A stretch of DNA of 64,000 nucleotides from positions 2,728,001-2,792,000 of the forward strand of contig NZ_CP030051.1 of the NCBI RefSeq assembly GCF_004114975.1, read 5' to 3'. A model generated the notes under the pieces. The model saw nothing but the letters and a program-made list of their open reading frames with translations, did no database searches and was not told the DNA's origin. The translations under genes and the position numbers were made by a program. Shown one piece after another: positions 36,396 through 45,709 of this stretch (its first letter is position 1; every line of letters begins with the position of its first letter). Origin of the DNA: Bradyrhizobium guangdongense. GTDB lineage: Bacteria; Pseudomonadota; Alphaproteobacteria; Rhizobiales; Xanthobacteraceae.

Positions 36396-36679
36396 AGCAT
36401 TCAACCCGGTGAGCTGAAATCCGCCCCGGCATGGCCGCTCCTCGCATGGCAAACGGAATTGGTTAGCGCGCTCCTTTTGGACGGTGGTTCATTCGGGTCT
36501 GTGGGACAGCTAAGGCCAAGGCTTTCCGGCCGCTGGAGGCCGATGTGGCAGATTGATCGCAACACTGACTTGGCTAAGGTTCAGACGGCCGACGCCGGTC
36601 CTTATGGTCTTGTCCTGCCGATGAGACACCATTAAGACTGTTGATCAACCTGAATTGGACTGATCCGGGGGACGCGACA

Positions 36680-36964
36680 ATGTTGAAACTGGCGGGAGCT
36701 TTCGCTGGTCTTTCTATGATCCTGGCAGGGGAGGCGTCGGCCGCGCCGCTTCTGGCTCAGACCACGGTCGCCCAGCCTGGCTTGCCGGTCGAGCAAGTCA
36801 AAGTCATCTGCAACGAGGCCGGACATTGCTACCGGCCCCCGGTCCGTAGACCCGTCGCGCGCTGGGTCTATGGAGACGGCAACTTCTACGGTCCGTATGA
36901 TGGGCCCGGCTACTATGGGGATCCTCGGTTGAAGTACAGGGTCTTCCCTTACTTCTGGTGGTAA
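36680..36964 (+). CDS. Small secreted Gly/Tyr/Pro-rich protein
   Basis: 94 residues from the ATG at 36680 with GGGGGA upstream. The signal peptide is cleaved near ASA-AP (residue 22). Mature part: a Cys pair in VICNEAGHCY, then RPPVRRPVARWVYGDG and GPYDGPGYYGDP. Small secreted proteins with this composition are common in Bradyrhizobium-like genomes, with unknown roles. It is divergent from the acetylation operon. Confidence 0.6.
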   Translation: MLKLAGAFAGLSMILAGEASAAPLLAQTTVAQPGLPVEQVKVICNEAGHCYRPPVRRPVARWVYGDGNFYGPYDGPGYYGDPRLKYRVFPYFWW

Positions 36965-37168
36965 TGTCTGGGCCCGTTGCCCGCATGATTGCCCGTGGAC
37001 GGACCGGCCGCAGCTCATCCATGTCCAACGCTCGGTGGAGGGGCCCTGGCGCACCTGGCCCGGGCGGCTCCTTCTGTTCTGGGCTAATTTGACCATCAAT
37101 CGCCGTCCCATCTATCTTCTCTTTAGCCGAAACCGCGCCCTCAACCGGTGAAAGAGCCGAAGAACGAG

Positions 37169-38161
37169 ATGAGCGATCGACCGACAGTCCTGGTCACGGG
37201 AGGCGCGGGCTATATCGGCTCGCACGCCTGTCGCGCCCTGACGACTGCCGGTTATCGCCCCGTCGTTTACGACAATCTCTCGACAGGTCATCGCAGCTTC
37301 GTTGCCGGTGAGCTGATCACCGGCGATCTGCTCGACGGTGCGAGGCTGGCGCGCGCCTTCGCCGACCACAAGATCACGGCGGTGATGCATTTCGCCGCTG
37401 CGAGCCTCGTCGGTGAATCCATGACCGACCCGCAGAAATATTACGTCAACAATGTCCAGGGGACGTTGTCGCTGCTGAAGGCGATGCGCGACGCTGGCTG
37501 CCAACGCATCGTGTTCTCTTCGACAGGCGCCGTCTATGGCAACGCCGATTCCAGGAAATTGCCGGAAGATTTTCCCTGCGCGCCGATCAACCCCTACGGG
37601 GCTTCGAAGTGGATGATCGAGCGCATGCTCGCCGACTACCGCACCGCTTACGGCTTCGGCGCGTTCTGTCTGCGCTATTTCAATGCCAGCGGCGCCGATC
37701 CGGCCGGCGGCATCGGCGAATTGCGTGACAACGAGACCCATCTCATTCCGCGCGCCATGATGGCGTTGCAGGGCCACGCCGATTTCGCCGTGTTCGGCGA
37801 CGATTACGATACCCCCGACGGCACCGCGATCCGCGATTACATCCACGTCACCGACCTCGCCGCTGCGCATGTCGCGGCGTTGAAGCTGCTCGAAACAGGA
37901 CATGCCGGCGGCAGCTTCAATCTCGGAACCGGTTCGGGCTTCTCGGTGCGCGAGATTCTCGACGCCATCAGGCAGGAGACGGGGCGCGAGGTGCCGCACA
38001 CCGTCAAGCCGCGCCGCGCCGGCGATCCCACCTATCTGGTCGCCGACGCCTCTGCCGCGCGAAAGGTCCTCAACTTCGCGCCGCGCCATTCCGACCTGCC
38101 GACCGTCATCCGGACCGCCTGGGCCTGGCACCAGAAGGCGCATCCGCTCAAGGTTCTCTAA
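37169..38161 (+). CDS. galE: UDP-glucose 4-epimerase
   Basis: 330 residues from ATG 37169; a GTG seven codons upstream is possible. The Rossmann NAD motif is TGGAGYIGSH, the catalytic pair is Ser in FSSTGAVYG and Y-x3-K in YGASK, and RDYIHVTDLA and NLGTGSGFSV are typical of GalE. It interconverts UDP-glucose and UDP-galactose, supplying galactose donors for exopolysaccharide (the ExoB role in rhizobia). Its place beside the acetylation operon supports an EPS function. High GC at third positions contrasts with the AT-richer PEP-CTERM genes. Confidence 0.95.
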   Translation: MSDRPTVLVTGGAGYIGSHACRALTTAGYRPVVYDNLSTGHRSFVAGELITGDLLDGARLARAFADHKITAVMHFAAASLVGESMTDPQKYYVNNVQGTLSLLKAMRDAGCQRIVFSSTGAVYGNADSRKLPEDFPCAPINPYGASKWMIERMLADYRTAYGFGAFCLRYFNASGADPAGGIGELRDNETHLIPRAMMALQGHADFAVFGDDYDTPDGTAIRDYIHVTDLAAAHVAALKLLETGHAGGSFNLGTGSGFSVREILDAIRQETGREVPHTVKPRRAGDPTYLVADASAARKVLNFAPRHSDLPTVIRTAWAWHQKAHPLKVL

Positions 38162-39321
38162 GGGAGCGACGATGATCAGGCGGGATGGGAGCCGCTGTCT
38201 TTTGTGCGGCGTTGGTCGCAACAGGCCTGGTAGGCGGTCAGGAATGGATCCTCCGCTGTGGCATCGACGACAACACCCCGTGCGCCTCCCCTCAAATGAT
38301 TTGCGCAGCCAGCTTGGCAGCGTCCGCCGCAGGCGCCTTGAGGGCGTTAAACGGAAGGATCGAGAGAAGGCGAAAACCATTTAATTCTTGTCCAAGCCGA
38401 AAGGCCGCCAAGCAGCAGGCTGACGAGATACACGCTCCGACCTGCCAGACTTTGGCTATGGTCCCGGGCAATGACGAGATCGCGAAGGCTGGCGCTCCTG
38501 CCTTTGGATACGCGACTACCCGACGTGCACATGCTGCGAGCGGCTCGCGCTAGAGAAGCGTTGGGACCAGAAACGTATGTAAAATGGTCGAGGCGCCGAA
38601 CCAGTCGGCAAAGGCCAGCGAAGTTCTATAGATGGTGCAGACTACAGGCGCGATTGCGCGGCCGAGGCGCTGGAGCTCGCAAACGCGGACAAAGTGGCGA
38701 GGGTCGTGTGCAATATCGCTTGCAATGTGAGAGGCGCGTTCGGAGGGGTGAAGCTCTTCATCCATAACCTTACGCCTCCGCAGTCATGAGTCTTATCGGA
38801 GCCTCTAGCTTGGGGCCGGGCCGGGGGTGGGATTGGCCGGCTTATAAGGGGCCTCGTCGTCACCTCGCCTGCCGGCGAGACCTTCATCTTGACTACGGCA
38901 ACAGTGGATTTCGGTACCCGAACCACTCTCTACTGGCGGCGCCGGTATTCTCGTCGACTGTCGCAGGTGAAAGCTTTGGAATTTGCGGTTCGCAAGAATT
39001 GTGACTCTTACGCGAACTTCTTAACTCAAGGCAGCGCTCGTGCCATGGAAGCGCTAAGAGGATGATCAGAACCGGGTTAAGCCCGGTGATCGTCTACTGA
39101 TCGGATCAATGCGTTCCGCGCCCTGCCTAGCGGATCGTATGACCCTTCAAAAGTGAAGGCCTACACCTAGACCGCCTTTGCATTTTCTCACTTTTGACGC
39201 GCATTCGCGCGCTGATCGACAAGTTCCTGCGGTACGAATCACTAGCGGCGCGGCCCAACGTACCCGGAACGATCGGGCCCAAGGCTCGTTTTGGCCGAGT
39301 GCGCGAAGGAAATGCAAGATC
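38162..39321. other. Long gap with no supported gene
   Basis: Several frames up to 122 codons exist but none has a convincing start or protein pattern. Structured sequence includes an ACCGGG-TTAAG-CCCGGT hairpin at 39071-39087 and a perfect 10-bp inverted repeat TCAAAAGTGA/TCACTTTTGA at 39147-39156 and 39188-39197. Confidence 0.4.
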
Positions 39322-39522
39322 GTGGATTGGTTACTGTTGCTCTCCTCTGTGCTGATTCTAGTTGTTGTGGCCGGGAGAGCTCACTCTCGCTATCTGGACG
39401 ATCTCGAAGCCGATCCGGAACGTCAGCTGATGCTAGGCATAAGTTTTGAGCAGCCGGCTGCACCAACGCAGCATCGCGACAGCTCACGGCCTATATCGGA
39501 TAAAACTGAGTTGCGCGACTGA
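39322..39522 (+). CDS. Hypothetical small single-helix membrane protein
   Basis: 66 residues from a GTG with GGAAATG upstream. It has one hydrophobic helix at the N-terminus (WLLLLSSVLILVVVAGR) and a polar tail of about 45 residues with acidic and Pro/Ser parts. No family is recognised. It could be real or the remains of a larger protein; the longer upstream frame to 39178 looks random. Confidence 0.35.
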   Translation: MDWLLLLSSVLILVVVAGRAHSRYLDDLEADPERQLMLGISFEQPAAPTQHRDSSRPISDKTELRD

Positions 39523-39570
39523 GGCAGTCGGCTGCGATCCAGGCTCTTTTTCTCGGTTCGCTTGCCCGCT

Positions 39571-39886
39571 CTAGCAGGCTGTTGAAGAAGTAGCCAATCT
39601 TCGGGCGAGGAAGGGAATGTCGTTGCCCGCTTTCGAGGCATATCTCACCTTCAAGCGAGCCATCGGCGAGCTCTTCTGCTCAGCCGCGGCCTCTTGCGGG
39701 CTCCATCTCGTCGCCGCCGTCCCACGTGAACTCGACGGTATCGCCTTTGCAACGGCCATGTATTGTCCCCGTGAGGCAATCCATGGCGAACTCGCCGCCT
39801 TCAGCTGCGAACAGGATGTAAGAACGGGCCCCAGCCGTGTCGTGATCGGGCGTTTCCACGACCCGCCATTTGCCCCGCAAGCTCAT
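39571..39886 (-). pseudogene. Dead copy of a small protein gene starting MSLRGKWRV (copy 1)
   Basis: The frame starts MSLRGKWRVVETPDHD and continues YILFAAEGGEFAMDCLTG and DTVEFTWDGGDE, then hits TGA where the other copy at 45218 reads TGG (Trp). Beyond it the family sequence resumes (AEELADGSLEGEICL) and then shifts frame. The DNA is roughly 90% identical by eye to 45218-45532, in inverted orientation. The 75 bases upstream also match, and there encode the end of a transposase in the other copy. The intact protein would be about 100 residues, function unknown. Confidence 0.75.
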
Positions 39887-39932
39887 GGCTGCACTACCAG
39901 CAGCTTGGCTCAGATTGTATGCAGGCGCGCGA

Positions 39933-41048
39933 TTAAGCTTGGTTCGGGGACGCGTGAAAGGGTCGGCTGCCGCATTCCTGCTTCCGTGATCGATACAGAA
40001 CGATGACACCCCGGCATGCCGCCACATCGAGCCGATTAAAATGCAGCTTCAACCGGTCGAGCTCGCCGGCCGTAATCCGGTAATTGGGCGCACCGAGGAA
40101 CAGAAGCGCCATCGTGGTCGGCCAGCAAAAGTCGAGCGATTTAGAGAGGATCAACACCGGCTCGCGATCCTTCTCAATCAATGCCCGCTCGACGATGTCG
40201 ACCGGCAGCGGGCATAGCAGCGAGAGCGCAACGGCCGTTTCATTGAACTTTAGAGAGTGGGCGAACTCAAAGACCTTGTCTTCGGTCAACTCGCCGCGCT
40301 CGTGCAGCTTTGCGACGGCTCGCTTAGCAGTGAAATAATCTCTGGAAGCCGGACCAAACCTGGCGTGGACGGTGCCGGTGACGTCGACGACCATCCGGTG
40401 GATCTGAGGCCCGATGTCGGGGCGCTCCCGCTCGAGCTTTTGGCGCACTTCTTCGGAGGCTTTGGCGATCAACTGATGGAACAGGTGCCGGGGAATATCC
40501 CTTCGAAGTCCCAGGGATTCAGCGAGGATCGAGTCTCCTTCCGAACGCCGCACCAAATGCAGAAACCCGGATTTCGAAAAGCTTGCACCGCCATTTGCGG
40601 CGACCGAAGCGACAACCTCCTTGGCGCCACGGATCACGAGAACGTCAGTTACCGCCTCCGGAACGCTCCGCCGCTTAGAGATCGCGAGCAAATGCTCCTG
40701 ACTCTTGGTCTTGGCGCAAGCAATCAACGTCTCTGCATTGAGGCGCTCCGAATCCTTGAGGATTGGCCCGGCTACATCAATGCAGTCGTCGGAAGCCAAT
40801 TGGCTTGTCAGGTTATACGGCGCCTTACTGCTCGCAGCGAGCTTTGTTGCCAATTGCGCACGCGCCGTTGTTTCGATCTCCTGGGCGAGCCGGCCAATGA
40901 TCTCGCCAAACGTCCAGATTTGGTCCTCGGAGTAGGATCCTGCGATCAAGAGATCGGTGGCGTGCCAAATCGCCCGCACGCAGCTCTCGGGATTTCCTCT
41001 TGCAACAGCCTCATCCAAATCATGCAAGAGTGACGCGGCTTCGGCCAT
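39933..41048 (-). CDS. DUF2336 domain protein
   Basis: 371 residues, mostly alpha-helical and built of HEAT-like repeats, with family features such as YNLTSQLASDDCIDVAGPIL, SKRRSVPEAVTDVLV and VARRF-like helices; SGDSILAESL-type segments follow. DUF2336 proteins are common in Hyphomicrobiales; their role is unknown, with some evidence linking them to signalling. The last 15 residues (QECGSRPFHASPNQA) run into the repeat region shared with 45.2 kb, so the natural C-terminus has probably been replaced. The HD-GYP gene lies upstream on the same strand. Confidence 0.85.
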   Translation of the reverse strand: MAEAASLLHDLDEAVARGNPESCVRAIWHATDLLIAGSYSEDQIWTFGEIIGRLAQEIETTARAQLATKLAASSKAPYNLTSQLASDDCIDVAGPILKDSERLNAETLIACAKTKSQEHLLAISKRRSVPEAVTDVLVIRGAKEVVASVAANGGASFSKSGFLHLVRRSEGDSILAESLGLRRDIPRHLFHQLIAKASEEVRQKLERERPDIGPQIHRMVVDVTGTVHARFGPASRDYFTAKRAVAKLHERGELTEDKVFEFAHSLKFNETAVALSLLCPLPVDIVERALIEKDREPVLILSKSLDFCWPTTMALLFLGAPNYRITAGELDRLKLHFNRLDVAACRGVIVLYRSRKQECGSRPFHASPNQA

Positions 41049-41449
41049 GGGCGCGCTCTTAACTTGAAAGCATCCAAAGTAATAAATGTAAGAAATGAGG
41101 CCACTTCACCGTCCCAGCCTTGAACAAGCGGTAAAGCGCCGGCGCACGCCTCGCACCAGACTTAACTGGCCCTTAACAGTCACGCTGAAATGTAAGCTCG
41201 TACTCCGGCGCGAGCGCAGGCACGCAGCAGTACTCGCATCTATGGGACGACTTAAGGAAGAACTCGGCCATCAGCCCTGGTGCTATTCTGCAAGCACCAG
41301 TATTCGCGCAATTTCCGCGCTGGACGCAAGGACGGACGCCCAAGGTGTCGCGCCATGGAAAACTGGCCCGCATTGGTCTTAGTCAGTCCCGGGTCGCGCA
41401 AAGCATCGCGGCACAGTCCATCGGTGGGTTCAAGACCCCCGGTGCGCGC
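41049..41449. other. Gap between the DUF2336 and HD-GYP genes
   Basis: No supported gene is seen on either strand. Short Cys-containing frames on the minus strand lack a credible start. The promoter of the DUF2336 gene is expected near 41050-41150. Confidence 0.4.
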
Positions 41450-42481
41450 TTACCTGATGAGGGCCACCTCCTTGAAAGAGGAGACCAAGGCCCGTTCGAG
41501 CTTTCCGTTCATTCCACAAAGAACAGTGTAGGCGTCCTCGCGAGACATGGTGGGCCTGTACGCGCGGTGCTCGATTAGCGCAGCGAAGATGTCGGAAATG
41601 GTCAGGATTCGGACAATATCAGAAATGCTTTCTGCGCAGAGAGCATCAGGATATCCGCTACCGTCGAGGTATTCGTGATGATGCCGGACAGCATCGAGGA
41701 TCTCGGCAGAAATCCCAGGCTGTCCCTTGAGCACGTTGTATCCCGTGATCGGGTGGGTCTCGATTAGCGAGCGCTCCCTGACATCGAGCTTTGCCGGCTT
41801 GTCCAGGACCTCGAGCGGGATGCTCGCCTTGCCGATGTCGTGGAACAAGGCGGCGGAATAGAGCCGCTCGAGATCCGCCTTGCTTACCCCGAGGCTCAGG
41901 CCGAAATCGATGGCGAGTCCTGTCACAAGCAGGCAGTGTTGGTATGTACCTTCGTGATGCCGTCTAACGGTCGTCAGCCATTCGGTGAGACCGTGCTCGA
42001 AAATGCAATCGGCGATCCTGCGGCCGGTCTCCTTCGCGCTGCCGACGTCGATTAGCTCGCCGAGCCTGGCCGCAGTGAACATTGAGGCAATCGCCCTTGC
42101 CCCGGCTCCAGCGGCTTCGACCGAGTGCGGCCCACTCGTGGAGGAACTTTCTGGCTCGGTTGGGTCAATCAGCGCGGCCAGTAGACGGTTTCGGTTGATG
42201 GCTCCAGGCAGGACGAGCGTGGCTCCGAGCGCATAGGCCTGCGAAATGCAGATGTGAGTTGGCTGCTCGACGAGAAAAATACGCTTGGCTGCCCTGTTGA
42301 TCCGCGCTGCTCGGGTTTTCAGCGCGGAAATATTCCCAACCGAGCGGAGGTCGGCGCGAACGACGACGGCATGAGGTGTCTGCGATAGCTTTGCATCGGC
42401 GTCGAGCCGCTCGGCGGCAACCGCAAATTTGCCTTCAACGATTGTGCAAACACCCGCCAGCTTGTCCGACGCATCAGCCAA
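41450..42481 (-). CDS. HD-GYP domain protein (c-di-GMP phosphodiesterase), 5' end disrupted by IS21
   Basis: 343 residues remain. The N-terminal part (residues 1-110) looks like a degenerate receiver-type domain. The C-terminal HD-GYP domain has FHDIGKASIP (HD near residue 213) and HHHEYLDGSGYPD (GYP near residue 275), so the metal-binding and signature residues are kept. Such enzymes hydrolyse cyclic di-GMP and so affect EPS and biofilm. The frame has only a TTG at its start and stays open into the IS21 end three bases upstream, so the original start is probably lost. Expression would then depend on the IS. Confidence 0.85.
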   Translation of the reverse strand: MADASDKLAGVCTIVEGKFAVAAERLDADAKLSQTPHAVVVRADLRSVGNISALKTRAARINRAAKRIFLVEQPTHICISQAYALGATLVLPGAINRNRLLAALIDPTEPESSSTSGPHSVEAAGAGARAIASMFTAARLGELIDVGSAKETGRRIADCIFEHGLTEWLTTVRRHHEGTYQHCLLVTGLAIDFGLSLGVSKADLERLYSAALFHDIGKASIPLEVLDKPAKLDVRERSLIETHPITGYNVLKGQPGISAEILDAVRHHHEYLDGSGYPDALCAESISDIVRILTISDIFAALIEHRAYRPTMSREDAYTVLCGMNGKLERALVSSFKEVALIR

Positions 42482-42597
42482 GATGTCGTTCGGCCTGCAA
42501 TATTGACCCCCTAAGCCGGGGGATCGGCGTCCAAAATTGACCCCCTACAGATTGGTCTGTTGCGTTGCCTGCTTTGGAACGAAGCAGGTGGTGGGGG

Positions 42598-44097
42598 ATG
42601 CTGATCGTGGAGACGATTGCCCGGATCCGGCGCGAGCACTTCATCAAGGGCAAGACGATCAAGGAGATCGCCCGTGACCTGAAGGTATCGCGGAACACGG
42701 TTCGGAAGGTGCTGAGGTCGGGAGAGACCTCCTTCGAGTACGAGCGGCAGGTGCAGCCGCGGCCAAAGCTGGGACGATGGGCAGCAGAGCTTGATGGATT
42801 GCTGGCGGCGAACGCGGCTAAATCGGCTCGCGAACAGCTGACGTTGATCCGGATCTTCGAAGAGCTGCGCGGCCGCGGCTATGACGGCGGTTACGATGCG
42901 GTGCGGCGTTACGCCAGGCGGTGGAGCAAAGAACGCGGGCAATCGACCGCGGCCGCTTATGTCCCGCTGAGCTTTGCCCCAGGCGAAGCCTACCAGTTCG
43001 ACTGGAGCCACGAGGTGGTCTTGCTGAGCGGCACCACGGTGATGGTGAAGGCCGCCCATGTCCGGCTCTGTCACAGCCGCATGCTGTTCGTGCGGGCCTA
43101 TCCGCGGGAGACGCAGGAGATGGTGTTCGACGCCCACGACCGGGCGTTCGCCCTGTTCAAAGGCACCTGCACCCGCGGCATCTATGACAACATGAAGACC
43201 GCCGTGGAGACGATCTTCGTCGGTAAAGGGCGTCTCTACAATCGCCGCTTCCTGCAGATGTGCAGTCACTATCTGGTCGATCCGGTCGCCTGCACGCCAG
43301 CGTCGGGCTGGGAGAAGGGGCAGGTCGAGAACCAGGTCGGGCTGGTGCGAGAACGCTTCTTCACGCCGCGGCTGCGGTTCAAAAACCTCGACGAGTTAAA
43401 CGCCTGGCTGCTCGACAAATGCATCGCCTACGCCAAGGCTCATCGCCATCCGGAGCTGGTCGATCAGACGATCTGGGACGTGTTCGAAGCCGAACGCCCC
43501 AATCTCGTTCCCTATGCCGGCCGCTTCGACGGCTTCCATGCGGTGACGGCATCGGTCTCGAAGACCTGCCTGGTGCGCTTCGACAACAACAAGTACTCGG
43601 TCGCAGCCAGCGCAGTCGGACGCCCCGTCGAGGTTCAAGCCTATGCCGATCGCATCGTGATCCGTCAGGATGGACGCATCGTTGCCGAGCACCCGCGATC
43701 CTTTGGCCGCGGCGATACCGTCTACGACCCCTGGCATTATGTGCCGGTGCTCGCCCGCAAACCCGGCGCCTTGCGTAATGGTGCTCCCTTCAAAGACTGG
43801 GTGCTGCCGGCCGCGATCGAGCGGATCCGGCGCAAGCTTGCCAGCACCGACGATGGCAATCGGCAGATGGTCGACATCCTCAACGCGGTGCTGACTGACG
43901 GTCTGCCCGCGGTGGAAGCGGCCTGTGCCGAAGCGCTCAGTCACAGCGTCCATTCCGCCGATGTCGTGCTCAATATCCTGGCCCGTCAACGCGAACCCGC
44001 CCCACCGGCCAACATCATGACGCCGGCCGCACTGACGCTCCGTCATGCACCGATCGCCGATTGTGCTCGCTACGACAACCTCCGGAGGACCATCTGA
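42598..44097 (+). CDS. istA: IS21 family transposase IstA
   Basis: 499 residues from the ATG at 42598 with GTGGGGG upstream. The N-terminal helix-turn-helix is [19 protein letters not shown]. The integrase-type catalytic core starts with [11 protein letters not shown] (first Asp), followed by IYDNMKTAV (second Asp) and [19 protein letters not shown] (Glu). The C-terminal part ends in the usual LDRYD-like segment (DCARYDNLR). The gene is intact and overlaps istB by one base in TGATG, so the two are translationally coupled. Confidence 0.96.
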   Translation: MLIVETIARIRREHFIKGKTIKEIARDLKVSRNTVRKVLRSGETSFEYERQVQPRPKLGRWAAELDGLLAANAAKSAREQLTLIRIFEELRGRGYDGGYDAVRRYARRWSKERGQSTAAAYVPLSFAPGEAYQFDWSHEVVLLSGTTVMVKAAHVRLCHSRMLFVRAYPRETQEMVFDAHDRAFALFKGTCTRGIYDNMKTAVETIFVGKGRLYNRRFLQMCSHYLVDPVACTPASGWEKGQVENQVGLVRERFFTPRLRFKNLDELNAWLLDKCIAYAKAHRHPELVDQTIWDVFEAERPNLVPYAGRFDGFHAVTASVSKTCLVRFDNNKYSVAASAVGRPVEVQAYADRIVIRQDGRIVAEHPRSFGRGDTVYDPWHYVPVLARKPGALRNGAPFKDWVLPAAIERIRRKLASTDDGNRQMVDILNAVLTDGLPAVEAACAEALSHSVHSADVVLNILARQREPAPPANIMTPAALTLRHAPIADCARYDNLRRTI

Positions 44098-44960
44098 TGG
44101 AACGAACCCAAATCTTCGACCTCATGGGCGAACTCAAGCTCTACGGCATGAAGGCTGCCTTCGACGAGATCATGGCGACTGCCGTCAAGCGCCAGCACGA
44201 ACCTCAGCGCATTGTCGGCGACCTGCTCAACGCCGAGATCAACGAGAAGCAAGCCAGGTCGATCAAATACCAGCTCACCATTGCCAAGCTGCCGCTCGCC
44301 AAGGACATCGCCGACTTCCAGTTCGACGGCACGCCGATCAATCAGACTCTCGTCAATGATGTCGCTGGCGGCGGCTTCATCGCCCAACAACGCAACGTCG
44401 TGCTGGTTGGCGGCACTGGCACAGGCAAAACCCACCTGGCCATCGCCATCGCCAGAAGCTGCATCCGATCCGGTGCCCGCGGCCGCTTCTTCAACGTAGT
44501 CGACCTCGTCAATCGCCTCGAGACCGAGACCCGCAACGGACGGCAAGGACGGCTCGCCGAGCATCTGACCCGGATGGACTTCATCGTGCTGGATGAACTC
44601 GGCTATTTGCCCTTCGCGCAGTCCGGTGGCCAGCTTCTCTTCCACCTCGTCAGCCGGCTCTATGAGCGCGCCTCCGTCATCGTGACCACCAATCTCGCCT
44701 TCGGCGAATGGCCGAGCGTGTTCGGCGACGCCAAAATGACCACCGCGCTGCTCGACCGATTGACCCATCACTGCGACATCGTCGAGACCGGCAACGATAG
44801 CTGGCGGTTCAAGAGTCGAGACGACGATCACGCCACCCGCGCTCGTCTCGCCTCCGCTATCCCGGCCAGCTCCGACGAGACGAGCGCTACCAGCAAAACC
44901 CGCCGCACGAAGGGGTCAAAATTGGACGCCGATGAGGGGTCAAATTTGCAGGCCGATTGA
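44097..44960 (+). CDS. istB: IS21 family helper ATPase IstB
   Basis: 287 residues from an ATG coupled to the istA stop, with CGGAGG upstream. AAA+ motifs: Walker [10 protein letters not shown], Walker [13 protein letters not shown], and sensor [10 protein letters not shown]; the ending [16 protein letters not shown] is typical of IstB. It assists IstA in target choice and transposition. The C-terminal 35 residues run into the right terminal repeats of the element, and the stop lies two bases before its end. Confidence 0.96.
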   Translation: MERTQIFDLMGELKLYGMKAAFDEIMATAVKRQHEPQRIVGDLLNAEINEKQARSIKYQLTIAKLPLAKDIADFQFDGTPINQTLVNDVAGGGFIAQQRNVVLVGGTGTGKTHLAIAIARSCIRSGARGRFFNVVDLVNRLETETRNGRQGRLAEHLTRMDFIVLDELGYLPFAQSGGQLLFHLVSRLYERASVIVTTNLAFGEWPSVFGDAKMTTALLDRLTHHCDIVETGNDSWRFKSRDDDHATRARLASAIPASSDETSATSKTRRTKGSKLDADEGSNLQAD

Positions 44961-44989
44961 CAATCAAGAGTCCGCCGGTCTAGCCCCCT

Positions 44990-45094
44990 TTACGGAATAA
45001 TCTTGAGTTTCTCATCAGAGCTCCAGCGACGGCGACGGCCGGTCTCGAAAACCTCGAACCGTTCAATCTGAGCACTGAACTTATTGCTGTCCAT
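44990..45094 (-). pseudogene. 5' fragment of an IS66-type tnpA gene
   Basis: 34 codons beginning MDSNKFSAQIERFEVFETG and continuing RRRRWSSDEKLKII, the start of IS66 accessory protein TnpA, cut off by a stop. The remainder is missing and the IS21 element begins about 30 bases further on. Confidence 0.7.
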
Positions 45095-45149
45095 AAGGGC
45101 TGTTACACAGCACTCCTCTTAACCCGGCAAGACGGCCCTCACCGGAGGG

Positions 45150-45221
45150 AGACCCTTTACGTTGGCGCTCGCGGCTTACAATCTGATCCGTCTGCCCAAG
45201 CTGCTGGCGGTGCAGCCATGA
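45150..45221 (+). pseudogene. 3' remnant of a DDE transposase
   Basis: LALAAYNLIRLPKLLAVQP followed by TGA is the typical end of an IS5-like transposase. Only about 20 codons remain. The stop overlaps the start of the small dead gene in ATGA, which suggests the small gene belongs to the same mobile unit. A poorer copy of this end precedes the inverted copy at 39887-39950. Confidence 0.55.
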
Positions 45222-45532
45222 GCTTGCGGGGCAAATGGCGGGTCTGGAAACGCGCGATCACCGACATGGCTGGGGCGGGTTCTTACATCCTGTTCGCAGC
45301 TCTGAAGGCGGCGAGTTCGCCCCGGATTGCCTCACGCGGCAATACATGGCCGTTGCAAAGGCGATACCGTCGAGTTCACGAGGGACGGCAGCGACGAGAT
45401 AGAGCCGGCAACAGGCCGCCGCTGGGCAGAAAAGCTCGCCGATGGCTCCAGTGAAGGTGAGATATGCCTGAAGGCGCCGACGACATTCCCTTCATCACCT
45501 GCCGATTCGCTACTTCTTCAACCGCGTGCTAG
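45218..45532 (+). pseudogene. Dead copy of the MSLRGKWRV small gene (copy 2)
   Basis: It starts MSLRGKWRV and then loses the frame through a 1-base deletion after codon 9 and a 2-base insertion near codon 30. Beyond these the family sequence is readable (IHGRCKGDTVEFTRDG; RRWAEKLADGSSEGEICL). The Trp that is a stop codon in copy 1 is intact here. The two copies are inverted and enclose the DUF2336 gene, the HD-GYP gene and IS21. Confidence 0.75.
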
Positions 45533-45709
45533 ATCCAGGTCTGCAGCTCGCGATGCTCGACCTGTGAAACTCGGAATAGATAACTATTTTTTCGGCGCTC
45601 TAGCTTTGAGAAGCCCAAGGCGACGAGCATTCCCGCGAAATATCCAGCCATCATACGTCCTCCTCTTCAGCGAAGTGCAGCCTGTTTATAAAACATCGTG
45701 GAACATAAA

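Larger units (their letters stand above)
42484..44962 (+). mobile_element. Complete IS21-family insertion sequence, about 2.48 kb
   Basis: The ends carry related terminal repeats: TGTCGTTCGGCCTGCAATAT on the left and, reversed, TGTCAATCGGCCTGCAAATT on the right, each followed by TTGACCCC repeats. A second internal repeat (CGGCGTCCAA plus TTGACCCC) occurs at both ends, as in the multiple terminal repeats of IS21. istA and istB fill the element. CAAGA at 42479-42483 and 44965-44969 may be the target duplication, although the right copy is two bases beyond the apparent end. Confidence 0.88.

Noticed and set aside
37112..38380. Minus-strand ORF of 422 codons opposite galE
   Set aside because: Antisense shadow; galE has intact motifs on the plus strand.
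38185..38553. 122-codon ORF with a hydrophobic, Cys-containing start
   Set aside because: No proper ribosome-binding site, low-complexity C-terminal half and no family; kept as part of a gene-free gap.
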